In this document: in pieces, positions 53,692 through 61,789 of the stretch | How positions within the stretch are numbered: the first letter of the stretch is position 1 | How the letters are laid out: each line of letters starts with the position of its first letter | Source: an uncultured Spirochaetales bacterium | GTDB taxonomy: Bacteria; Spirochaetota; Spirochaetia; Sphaerochaetales; Sphaerochaetaceae | DNA: 64,000 bases | Reading direction: 5' to 3' | NCBI GenBank assembly: GCA_949289305.1 | Contig: CASENB010000024.1 | Location: forward strand, 39,136-103,135 | Made by a program: the position numbers and the translations under genes | The notes under the pieces: generated by a model | The model's database searches: none | Seen by the model: the letters and a program-made list of their open reading frames with translations, nothing else | Told to the model about the DNA's origin: nothing

Positions 53692-54706
53692 ATTCTATCT
53701 TTTTAATGTTTCCATGTCTTTTTATGTTGTTTAGATCAATGTTCTTAGCAGCTTTTTCTCCAAGAGAAAATGAAGATGAGCTTGAATAACGGGTCTTATT
53801 CCTGCTCCTTTTGATTCTGATTCCTCTGTATATGCTTTTATATCTTGCTCTGTTATCGTCATAGCTTACGATAAGAGCCTTTGAAGCATCGCTTTCATCA
53901 AGACTTTCAACTCTTTCATAGAGAGCGGAAGAAAGTCCGGTATAGAATGAATTCTTGTCGACTTTAAGACTGTTTGCGACCAATGCGTTATAATACGCCT
54001 TTGAAAGAGAGTCGAGGAGGAAATGATATGTCTCATATGCAAATACGACCTGCTCTGAACTTCCGTATGCGTTAGTGTTAAACACCCCGTCTTTGTCTTT
54101 CTCTCTGATTATATATGTGCCAGATAATTTTGAAATTATTGAGAAAAACGCCTTTTCATAATAAAAATGCTTTTTAGCCTTATCTAGCGTAGTGGAGTAG
54201 AGCATGTCTTCATTCTCTTCATTTTTAATGGCATACTTTGCCATAAGCTCCTGAGCCTTAATGAGTGCTGAAGAGCTTTCGCTTTCAAACGGACTTTCGC
54301 TCAGCCTTAGGAGCTTTTCGACCTTGTCTTTTCTCTTTTCCTGAAGAACGGCATCCCCCTTAATCTTTGCTCTATCAAAACCTTTAGGCACCCCAAGCGA
54401 ATGGCAGATTTCTCGGAACGTGTGATCGTGCTCTGAAAATCCACGTCTTGCATAGTCTTCGCTGTGTGCAAGCTCATGAAGAAATACCGCATCAATATCT
54501 TCTTTTAAAAGCGTCAACAGGCTTATGTCAAGGACTATGAGCTTTTGATTGTTGTCATAATAGCCAAGACGATCATCCTTGTCTGTTTTTGCAAATATGA
54601 TATCGACATTCCAAGGCATCATAAGGCGTGGTCTTAATGATTCTTCGATCTCTTTCAGCCTTTTTATCTCTTCGATTATTTTTACGCTGATTGCTTTGAC
54701 TTGCAT
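53681..54706 (-). CDS. SprT-like/DUF2786 metalloprotein
   Basis: 341 residues. An HExxH zinc motif (HELAH, 77-81) lies in FLHELAHSEDYARRG, as in SprT-like zincins, preceded by a strand. Residues about 125-170 (VEKLLRLSESPFESES, AQELMAKYAI) match the DUF2786 pattern. The third zinc ligand may be in SEHDHTF. A basic C-terminal tail (KRSRNKTRY) could bind nucleic acid. SprT-like enzymes process DNA-protein crosslinks in eukaryotes; bacterial DUF2786 proteins are uncharacterised. Cytoplasmic, single gene, start 46 bases beyond the end of the dppF-like gene on the same strand. Confidence 0.82.
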   Translation of the reverse strand: MQVKAISVKIIEEIKRLKEIEESLRPRLMMPWNVDIIFAKTDKDDRLGYYDNNQKLIVLDISLLTLLKEDIDAVFLHELAHSEDYARRGFSEHDHTFREICHSLGVPKGFDRAKIKGDAVLQEKRKDKVEKLLRLSESPFESESSSALIKAQELMAKYAIKNEENEDMLYSTTLDKAKKHFYYEKAFFSIISKLSGTYIIREKDKDGVFNTNAYGSSEQVVFAYETYHFLLDSLSKAYYNALVANSLKVDKNSFYTGLSSALYERVESLDESDASKALIVSYDDNRARYKSIYRGIRIKRSRNKTRYSSSSSFSLGEKAAKNIDLNNIKRHGNIKKIEFKN

Positions 54707-54752
54707 ACTCTAAGATTTTAACTTTATTCTTCTTCAGGTTAAAGGGTTCTTG

Positions 54753-55529
54753 CTATTCTTCAAGAAGTCTTTTTGTTATCTCGTTTTCCGGTCTGTTTAT
54801 TATCTTTTCTGCGTCTCCGATTTCTATGGCCTTGCCGTTTTTTAAAACCAAAATTCTGTCAGATATCGATTTGACGCTTTTTATATCATGGCTTACAAAC
54901 AGAATGGATGTGTTCATTTCCTTGTTTATATTTCTTATGAGAGAGAGGATCGACGCTCTGTTTTCCATATCGAGCGAGGATGTTATCTCGTCGCATAGAA
55001 GTACTTTAGGTCTTGTTACGATTGCTCGTGCAATTCCAATTCGCTGCATTTCTCCGCCAGAGAAAGATCTTATGTTCTTGTTTTTGTCGCTTTCTTTTAA
55101 AGAGACGCGCCTAAATGCGGAAAGAGCCTCGTCCTCTATTTCTTTTTTCGTATGCTTTTTATCTAAAAGTCCCTTTTTATTGTAAAATGCAAGAGGCTCT
55201 TTTATTAGTTCGATAGCGCTGAATTTATTGTCTAGTGCGGAATAGGGGTCTTGGAAAATTATCGAAAGGTCCTTTCTCATTCTTAAAAGGTCTTTACCTT
55301 TCAGCGTTTTTATATTGGTGCCGTTAAAGAAGACGTTTCCTGATGTATTTTCATATAGAAGGGATATGCATCTTATAAGAGTGCTCTTTCCAGACCCGGA
55401 TGGTCCTACTACTGATAAGATTTCACCCTCTCTAAGGGTAAAAGAGACGGCATCTAATGCAATGATCGTCTTATCCTTCTTTTTGAACTCTTTTGTAAGG
55501 TTATCTACTCTGATTATATCTTTCATCAT
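54753..55529 (-). CDS. ABC transporter ATPase, DppF/OppF-like
   Basis: 258 residues. Walker A GPSGSGKST (39-47), Q-loop FQDPYSAL, signature FSGGEMQRIGIARAIV and Walker B VLLCDEITSSLDMENR are intact, followed by the switch HD (VSHDIKS). Sequence favours the second ATPase of peptide/nickel (Dpp/Opp/Nik) importers. It overlaps the DppD-like gene by 29 bases. No permease or binding-protein gene is within the window, so the partners lie elsewhere. It would energise uptake of peptides or metals at the inner membrane. Confidence 0.9.
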   Translation of the reverse strand: MMKDIIRVDNLTKEFKKKDKTIIALDAVSFTLREGEILSVVGPSGSGKSTLIRCISLLYENTSGNVFFNGTNIKTLKGKDLLRMRKDLSIIFQDPYSALDNKFSAIELIKEPLAFYNKKGLLDKKHTKKEIEDEALSAFRRVSLKESDKNKNIRSFSGGEMQRIGIARAIVTRPKVLLCDEITSSLDMENRASILSLIRNINKEMNTSILFVSHDIKSVKSISDRILVLKNGKAIEIGDAEKIINRPENEITKRLLEE

Positions 55530-56421
55530 AAAGCAAGCACCTTACATAACGATTATTTGTAAAAATAAAGGGGATATCATTGTTTTTGCATAAGTCTTTT
55601 CTTTCATTGCACCTGGAATAAAAAGGGCACGAAGAGTCGCTCTTTCTCATAATGCCATCATCTTTCCTGCTGTCATTTAGAAGATGTTTCGTATACGGAT
55701 GCATAGGGCGTAGCAGTACGTCATCCGCACTTCCTTTTTCAAGGACTAGCGATGAGTTCATTATATAGACATAATCAGCAATTGAAAGGGCGTTTGAGAG
55801 ATCATGCATTATGAGTATTAGCGAAGTCTTGTTATCTTCTTTTTTCTTCTTTAGAGCCTCAATTACCATTTCTTTATTGATAGTGTCGAGAGATCTTGTA
55901 ATTTCATCTGCAATTAATACTTTAGGGTTGTTGATAAGAGTCGCAGCAAGCATAGCACGCGCTCTCATTCCGCTTGATAGTTCTCTTGGATAGCTATTGA
56001 AAACACGCAGGTAATCTGAAGGGAAAAATTCTTTAAGCCTCTCTTTTGCAATTTCTTTAGCTTCTTTTCTGCTTATCTTATTATGCAGTCTTATCGCTTT
56101 TGTTAAGATTTTCGATATCTTCTCTGATGGCTTTAGTATCATGAATGGATCTTGGAACGCTATCGATATCTCCTTTCCCCTTATCTCTGAGAGTTCTTTT
56201 TCACTTAATGCTAGAATGTCTTTTCCATTATAAAGAACCTTTCCGCTTACTTTTGCTTTTTTCTCATCAAGCAGATGCAGCATGCTAAGAGCGCTTAGGC
56301 TCTTTCCTGCTCCCGATTCTCCTGCGATTATTACAGCCTCTCCCTCTTTTAGCGATAGAAAGAGGGAGGATACTGCATGAAAGTTATTAATAAAAACGTT
56401 CAGATCCGAGACTTCTAACAT
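55501..56421 (-). CDS. ABC transporter ATPase, DppD/OppD-like
   Basis: 306 residues. Walker A GESGAGKSLSAL (34-45), FQDPFMIL, the signature ELSSGMRARAMLAATL (SGMR instead of SGGQ) and Walker B VLIADEITRSLDT are present. The C-terminal extension has CPFYSRCNERKDLC, a cysteine cluster typical of the oligopeptide-type C-terminus (possible Fe-S site). Slight signature change is common in DppD. It starts one base before RlmKL's stop boundary on the same strand and overlaps the DppF-like gene. Confidence 0.9.
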   Translation of the reverse strand: MLEVSDLNVFINNFHAVSSLFLSLKEGEAVIIAGESGAGKSLSALSMLHLLDEKKAKVSGKVLYNGKDILALSEKELSEIRGKEISIAFQDPFMILKPSEKISKILTKAIRLHNKISRKEAKEIAKERLKEFFPSDYLRVFNSYPRELSSGMRARAMLAATLINNPKVLIADEITRSLDTINKEMVIEALKKKKEDNKTSLILIMHDLSNALSIADYVYIMNSSLVLEKGSADDVLLRPMHPYTKHLLNDSRKDDGIMRKSDSSCPFYSRCNERKDLCKNNDIPFIFTNNRYVRCLLYDERYNQSR

Positions 56422-58629
56422 TTAGATTCTTTTTCTTTTCAAGTTCACCTTCACTTTGTTTCTGATAAGGTATGTATGATGGATCTTCTTATCTCTGAAG
56501 TCTTCTCCAATAGTCTCTTCTGTTATGTCTTTTACGACAAACTCGTCAAGGATCTCTTCGCTTAGCTTGAAGCGTCTAAAGTTGTTGCTGAAGATTAATA
56601 GTCCGCCAGGATCTAAATGCATCATGCATGCTCTAATTAGCTTTTTGTGATCCCTTTGAACGTCGAATGTTGCTCTCATTTTGCTGTTTGAGAAGGTTGG
56701 AGGATCGCAGAAGATCAGATCGAACTTGTCATATGTTCCAAATAGATAATCCATTACATCGCTTTTATAGAAGTAGTTGTCTATTACGGTAGGATAGCCA
56801 TTTACTCTGAGGTTCTCCATTGCCCAGTCAAGGTATGTGGAGGATGCGTCTACGCTAACTGTCGATACGGCTCCGCCTTTAATTGCGTTGAGCGTTGCTG
56901 TTCCCGTATAGCAGAACAGGTTCAAAAATCTTTTGTTCTCACTGTTCTCCTGTATGTACTTTCTAATAAGGCGGTGATCAAGGAATATGCCGGTATCCAG
57001 ATAATCCTGAAAGTTTACTAATATGTTAAGTCCGTTCTCATGTACGATGTTAAACCTTGAAGAGGATGCAAGACGGTTGTACTGGCTCTTTCCTTTCATC
57101 CTGCTTCTCTGTTTTACATATATGTTCTCAATATCAATTCCCGTTGCCCTTTCTGTTGCGTAAATAAGCTCATTAAGCCTTCTTTCTGCATCTTCGGGAT
57201 TAATAGAACTCGGAGCCTCGTATTCACTGAGATTTATCCACTTGTTTTCATAGATGTCGATTGCCGCTGAGTATTCAGGCATATCTGCATCATAAATGCG
57301 GTAGCATGTGACGCCTTCTTTTTCCATCTCGCCTTTTAGCTCTTTGATATTCTTTACAAGGCGGTTATATGCCATCTCAGCTCCAGCTGATAGCGGTGTG
57401 TTAAGCCTTTCTTTCTTCTTCTCAAGGCTTTTTCTCTTCATCTCCTCTTTCTCTTCATCTGTAAAGATGGAGTAGTGTGCCGCCTGGCAGAATAATGAGC
57501 CGTTATAAAGGCTGTTGACGCGCTCCGGCTTTAGTGCGATGTTGGACAAGAGTTCGCTGTCTGCCGCCATGATTGTCGCCTTCCATCCCTTAAATACGTT
57601 TGAAAGCTTTTCACCGATATCGTAATAGAGGTTCTCGATATCTTTTTCTTTCATCCTTACTCCATATGGAGGATCGGTAACGATATAGCCCATCTCGCAT
57701 TTTGGCTTGTCTTCTTCGCTGTAATCGTTAAAGTCTTTTACCTGAAGATCGATAAACTCCCTGACACCTGCCGCCTTTGCGTTCTCCTCACAGATTCTTA
57801 TGGCCTTTGGAGATACGTCAGAGCCGTATATGTAGATATCCCTCTCGTCTATCGCTTTTTCTCTTTTCTCCTCAGCTTCTTTTACTATGCTTTGCCATAA
57901 TTCTTCGTTGTAGCTTGGAAGCTTTGTAAAAGCAAATGGTGACTTTCTTACAAGGCCAGGAGCTGTATCTGATGCGATAAGGGCCGCTTCAATTAGAATC
58001 GTACCTGATCCTGCAAAAGGATCTAAAAGGACTCCGGAAGTCTCTTCTGTGATGCTCTTCTTCCATTCGCTTCTGTAGAGAAGCGCTGCCGCCAGATGTT
58101 CTTTCAGTACGGCATCTGTTTGATCGACCCTGTATCCTCTCTGTTGCATCCCTTCTCCTGAGAAGTCTAAATACCAGATCGCTCTGTTCTGATGGAGATG
58201 GATGTGGATTGTCACATCTGGATTTTCTGTATCTACGTTGGGTCTTTCATCATCGAACTTGCTTTTTATTCTGTCAATGATTCCGTCTTTAACGCGTAGG
58301 GCTGCAAAATGGGAGTTCGTGATATATGGGCAATCCTGTGCCGTTTTTGTGACTTTTATAGTCGTTTGCGGTGTTATATACTCTTCCCATGGGATGTTCA
58401 GAGTGCTCTCATATAACTCATCTGTATCGGCAACGTCGTCATCCAAATAGATTGCTTCTAGAAGACGCGTCGATATCCTGCTGTACATGCAAAAGCGATA
58501 TCCTGCTTCAAGCGTTCCGACAAATTCAACACCTGCTTTTGTCTGTCTGATTTCGCTAGCTCCTGCCTCTTCAGCCTCTTTAGCAACTAGATCTGCCTGA
58601 TTTAATGAACAGTTTGCAAAGAAAATCAT
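56422..58629 (-). CDS. rlmL: Bifunctional 23S rRNA methyltransferase RlmKL
   Basis: 735 residues, the fused form. An N-terminal THUMP domain (about 50-160) is followed by the RlmL methyltransferase (about 165-390) with LLDPFAGSGTILIEAAL and DPPYGVRM near 318. The C-terminal RlmK half (about 440-735) has FLNLFCYTGTATL and CDPPTFSNSKM near 638. The enzyme methylates G2445 (N2) and G2069 (N7) of 23S rRNA with S-adenosylmethionine. It overlaps hslO by four bases. Fusion is typical of gamma-proteobacteria and many others; both catalytic halves are intact. Confidence 0.94.
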   Translation of the reverse strand: MIFFANCSLNQADLVAKEAEEAGASEIRQTKAGVEFVGTLEAGYRFCMYSRISTRLLEAIYLDDDVADTDELYESTLNIPWEEYITPQTTIKVTKTAQDCPYITNSHFAALRVKDGIIDRIKSKFDDERPNVDTENPDVTIHIHLHQNRAIWYLDFSGEGMQQRGYRVDQTDAVLKEHLAAALLYRSEWKKSITEETSGVLLDPFAGSGTILIEAALIASDTAPGLVRKSPFAFTKLPSYNEELWQSIVKEAEEKREKAIDERDIYIYGSDVSPKAIRICEENAKAAGVREFIDLQVKDFNDYSEEDKPKCEMGYIVTDPPYGVRMKEKDIENLYYDIGEKLSNVFKGWKATIMAADSELLSNIALKPERVNSLYNGSLFCQAAHYSIFTDEEKEEMKRKSLEKKKERLNTPLSAGAEMAYNRLVKNIKELKGEMEKEGVTCYRIYDADMPEYSAAIDIYENKWINLSEYEAPSSINPEDAERRLNELIYATERATGIDIENIYVKQRSRMKGKSQYNRLASSSRFNIVHENGLNILVNFQDYLDTGIFLDHRLIRKYIQENSENKRFLNLFCYTGTATLNAIKGGAVSTVSVDASSTYLDWAMENLRVNGYPTVIDNYFYKSDVMDYLFGTYDKFDLIFCDPPTFSNSKMRATFDVQRDHKKLIRACMMHLDPGGLLIFSNNFRRFKLSEEILDEFVVKDITEETIGEDFRDKKIHHTYLIRNKVKVNLKRKRI

Positions 58630-59558
58630 TGCTCTCCTCCTTTAAAAAGGTTTTCTATCTCCTCTTTAGAGAAGCTGTAAACGCTTGAACAGTTGAAGCA
58701 TTCAATTGAAAGAGGAAAATCGCCATTTAATATTTCTTCCCTGTTCTTTTCAGGAAGGTTGGCCAAATATTGTTCAAAACTGTGTTTTGAGCACGGACAT
58801 GAAAATCCTATAGGGGAGCGTTCTAAGTATTCAGGGCTGAAATCTTTAAACTCCTCTATAACATAGTCTTTTATATCGTTTCCTTTTGAAACGAATTCTG
58901 CCAGATTGCCAAGCTTTCCGGCTTTTTCCTGAAGATCTTCTAAAAGACTGTCTTCTGCACCCGGAAGAGCCTGAATAAAGAGGCCTCCGCTTCCTATTAT
59001 TCTGGCTTTATCATCATATTTAATGGATAGGTAGAACAGCGTAGCAGTCTGCTCGCTCTGCTTAAAGTATAAGGCTAGGTCGTTTGCCAAGTTTCCATAC
59101 TCTAGCATTATCTGGCCTGAAAACGGAGTTTTCGATCCCTCTAGGATCTTTGTTATTGTTAAAAAACCAGGTCCGTATAGCATGGATGTGTTAAGACTTT
59201 CTAATGGCTTTTCAAGTTTTATCGGGTTTGAAAACAGATACCCCCTTACCGCTCCGCATGCCCATGATTCTACGCTCAGTCCTTTTATAGGGCCGCCGCA
59301 TTCGATATCGAGACGGATTCTATCATTGCCTTTTACTGTGGAGGATAAAAGCGCTCCTGCGATATATGCCTGTCCTAGTACATGGCTCTCAAGAGGTCCG
59401 AGTCTATGATTTGCTCTCATTTCATTCAACATCCTCGTTGAAGAAACCGCACTCAATCTCACTTTGCCTCCGCCTAGGAGGAATATCTCCCTGCCGTCGT
59501 CTGCGAGGGAGGCAATGTGCTCATTGAGCTCATTGTCTAAAATACTCTTTTTTATCAT
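58626..59558 (-). CDS. hslO: Redox-regulated chaperone Hsp33
   Basis: 310 residues, normal length. ANHRLGPLESHVLGQAYIAGALLSS is the Hsp33 N-terminal block, and YGNLANDLALYFKQSEQTAT is highly conserved. The C-terminal redox switch has CPC (about 254-256) and CFNC (about 286-289), giving the four zinc-binding cysteines. Oxidation releases zinc and activates holdase function. It heads the operon hslO-rlmKL-dppD-dppF-like on the minus strand. The start is at the ATG 59558, with no evident SD, 95 bases from the divergent MarR gene. Confidence 0.95.
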   Translation of the reverse strand: MIKKSILDNELNEHIASLADDGREIFLLGGGKVRLSAVSSTRMLNEMRANHRLGPLESHVLGQAYIAGALLSSTVKGNDRIRLDIECGGPIKGLSVESWACGAVRGYLFSNPIKLEKPLESLNTSMLYGPGFLTITKILEGSKTPFSGQIMLEYGNLANDLALYFKQSEQTATLFYLSIKYDDKARIIGSGGLFIQALPGAEDSLLEDLQEKAGKLGNLAEFVSKGNDIKDYVIEEFKDFSPEYLERSPIGFSCPCSKHSFEQYLANLPEKNREEILNGDFPLSIECFNCSSVYSFSKEEIENLFKGGEQ

Positions 59559-59601
59559 ATGGGCAATCTTATAGTTTTTATGTAATTATTTCAATTTGAT
59601 A

Positions 59602-59650
59602 TTGACGCTTTTGCGAGCACCAATTATATTCATTTCGTTAAGAGGTTAAC
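59602..59650 (+). promoter_or_regulatory. Promoter and putative operator of the MarR-ABC exporter operon
   Basis: TTGACG (59602-59607), 17 bases, TATATT (59625-59630) is a strong sigma70 match. CGTTAAGAGGTTAAC (59636-59650), including the palindrome GTTAAC, covers the transcription start. Its AGAGG also serves as SD for the MarR ATG at 59654, so repressor binding would mask both signals on DNA. Confidence 0.6.
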
Positions 59651-59653
59651 TAA

Positions 59654-60073
59654 ATGACGAGACATTTTTTACCTGCTTTAAAAAATTTCACACATCTTTT
59701 TGACAGTTACATAGAAAAGGTTACGGGTTTTTCCTCTTCCCAGCTTAGGATATTAGGTTTTCTTGCTCATGAAGAGGATTCTGTGTGTCAGAAGGACATA
59801 GAAGTTATGGGGCTTGTAAGCAGAGCGGCCGTTTCTACGATATTGGATAAGATGGAAGCTTCTGGCTTGATTGAAAGGAAAGCAAATCTCAAAGACGCGC
59901 GAAAGAAAGAGATAGTGCTTACAGCAAAGGGCAGGGAGGTCTCTGATAATGTTTATAAGCTGCTTACCGAGACAGAACGTCAAGTATTCTCTGTCTTAAG
60001 TGAAGAAGAGAAAAAAACAATGATTGAAATTGGAAACAAACTAGCTATGAAACTGGAGGAATTGAGATGCTGA
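59654..60073 (+). CDS. MarR-family regulator of the ABC exporter operon
   Basis: 139 residues. The winged helix contains CQKDIEVMGLVSRAAVSTILDKMEASGLI (about 55-83) then DARKKEIVLTAKG. The recognition-helix sequence fits MarR family repressors. SD AGAGG is eight bases before the ATG. Its stop overlaps the ATG of the first exporter subunit by seven bases, so it likely represses the operon and releases it on binding a substrate of the pump; this is the usual MarR-pump logic and is inference. Related to the MarR gene at 48058. Confidence 0.92.
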   Translation: MTRHFLPALKNFTHLFDSYIEKVTGFSSSQLRILGFLAHEEDSVCQKDIEVMGLVSRAAVSTILDKMEASGLIERKANLKDARKKEIVLTAKGREVSDNVYKLLTETERQVFSVLSEEEKKTMIEIGNKLAMKLEELRC

Positions 60074-61788
60074 AAGAGCTTGCCTCCCGAATTAGGGAAT
60101 ATAAGAAAGAGAGTATGCTGACGCCTCTTTTTATGATAGGTGAAGTTTTCATGGAGGTCCTGATCCCTGCATTGATGGCAAGGGTAATAGACGTCGGAGT
60201 AAGCCAGGGAAATATATCGTATACGATCAGGATGAGCATACTTCTTGTCATATGCGCATTTTTCTCAATGCTCTTTGGCGTAATGGGTGCAAAGACCGCA
60301 TCTATTGCGAGTTCAGGATTTGCGCGTAACTTACGTCACGATCTTTACTATAAGATACAGGACTTTTCATTCTCGAATATCGATTCGTTCTCAACATCAT
60401 CTTTGATAACCCGTCTTACTACGGACGTTCAGAACGTGCAGATGGCGTTTCAGATGGTAATCAGGATGTTTGTCAGAAGTCCTATCATGTTTATTTTTGC
60501 AATCATAATGGTTGCCCGCAACGGCGGATCGCTGATGTTTACCTATATCGTAGCAATCCCAGTCCTTGGCTTGGGCATATTCCTAATGATGAGCAAGGCT
60601 CATCCAAGGTTTGAAAAGGCGTTTAAGAGTTATGATAATTTAAATCGCGTCGTTGGCGAGAACTTAAACGGAATAAGAACCGTTAAGGCTTATGTAAGAG
60701 AGGATAAGGAGACTGAGAAGTTTGATCAGTCGGCAACGGAGATATATAACAATTTCGTATCTGCTCAGAAGATAATGGCATTTTCACAGCCTATGATGAG
60801 CTCTGTTATGTATCTATGTATCATTGCCGTATGCGCAATTGGCGCTCATTTAATCAATGCAGGAAATATGACGACAGGACAGCTTATGAGCGTATTCACT
60901 TATAATGGTCAGATTCTCATGAGCCTAATCATGATCGGAATGTTCATGGTGATGGTAACAATTGCACGTGCAAGCGCAGAGCGTATAATGGAAGTCTTAG
61001 ATACAGAGCCAGATATGGATACTAACGAGAATGGGCTTAAGCAAGTCAAAGACGGTTCAATTGAATTTGATAACGTTACATTCGGCTATAAGAAGGACTC
61101 TCCTGTTCTTGAGAACATCAATATAAAGATTGAAAGCGGAATGATGGTTGGAGTTTTAGGTCCGACAGGTTCTGGAAAAAGTACTTTAGTAAGCCTGATT
61201 GCCCGACTTTATGATGTTACATCTGGAACTATAAAGGTAGGCGGAGTTGATGTAAAAGACTATAACCTGAAGGCATTGAGGGATGAAGTTTCTGTTGTGC
61301 TTCAGAAAAATCAGCTCTTTTCTGGAACTGTGAAAGAGAATCTGAAATGGGGCAATAAGGATGCAAGCGATGAAGAGATAATCTGGGCATCAAAGATAGC
61401 AGCTGCAGATCCATTCGTCTCGACAATGAGAGAGGGGTACGACAGCCATGTAGAGCAGGGCGGAACGAACTTCTCTGGCGGACAGAGACAGAGACTTTGT
61501 ATCGCAAGAGCGCTTTTGAAAAAGCCAAAAGTTTTGATTATGGACGACAGCACAAGCGCTGTAGATACTCAGACTGACAGCCAGATCAGATATGCGCTAC
61601 GTCATGACGTAAAAGATTTGACAAAGATAATAATTGCCCAGAGGATATCTTCTGTCCAGGATGCAGATATGATCATCATGCTTAACGATGGAAGGATTGA
61701 AGATGTGGGAACTCACGAAGAGCTCCTTTCTCGCAATAAGAATTATCAAGGTCTGTTCAATACGCAGGCTAAGGCTAAGGAGGCGTGA
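60067..61788 (+). CDS. Heterodimeric ABC exporter, subunit 1 (degenerate-site NBD)
   Basis: 573 residues: six-helix transmembrane domain (about 15-310) followed by an NBD. Walker A GPTGSGKSTL (about 364-373), signature FSGGQRQRLCIARAL and Walker B VLIMDDSTSAVD are visible. The catalytic Glu after Walker B is Asp here (DD instead of DE). That is the classic mark of the degenerate-site subunit in asymmetric exporters such as TM287/288 or LmrCD. It overlaps the MarR gene and is followed one base later by subunit 2. Exports drugs or lipids across the inner membrane. Confidence 0.94.
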   Translation: MLKELASRIREYKKESMLTPLFMIGEVFMEVLIPALMARVIDVGVSQGNISYTIRMSILLVICAFFSMLFGVMGAKTASIASSGFARNLRHDLYYKIQDFSFSNIDSFSTSSLITRLTTDVQNVQMAFQMVIRMFVRSPIMFIFAIIMVARNGGSLMFTYIVAIPVLGLGIFLMMSKAHPRFEKAFKSYDNLNRVVGENLNGIRTVKAYVREDKETEKFDQSATEIYNNFVSAQKIMAFSQPMMSSVMYLCIIAVCAIGAHLINAGNMTTGQLMSVFTYNGQILMSLIMIGMFMVMVTIARASAERIMEVLDTEPDMDTNENGLKQVKDGSIEFDNVTFGYKKDSPVLENINIKIESGMMVGVLGPTGSGKSTLVSLIARLYDVTSGTIKVGGVDVKDYNLKALRDEVSVVLQKNQLFSGTVKENLKWGNKDASDEEIIWASKIAAADPFVSTMREGYDSHVEQGGTNFSGGQRQRLCIARALLKKPKVLIMDDSTSAVDTQTDSQIRYALRHDVKDLTKIIIAQRISSVQDADMIIMLNDGRIEDVGTHEELLSRNKNYQGLFNTQAKAKEA

Positions 61789-61789
61789 T

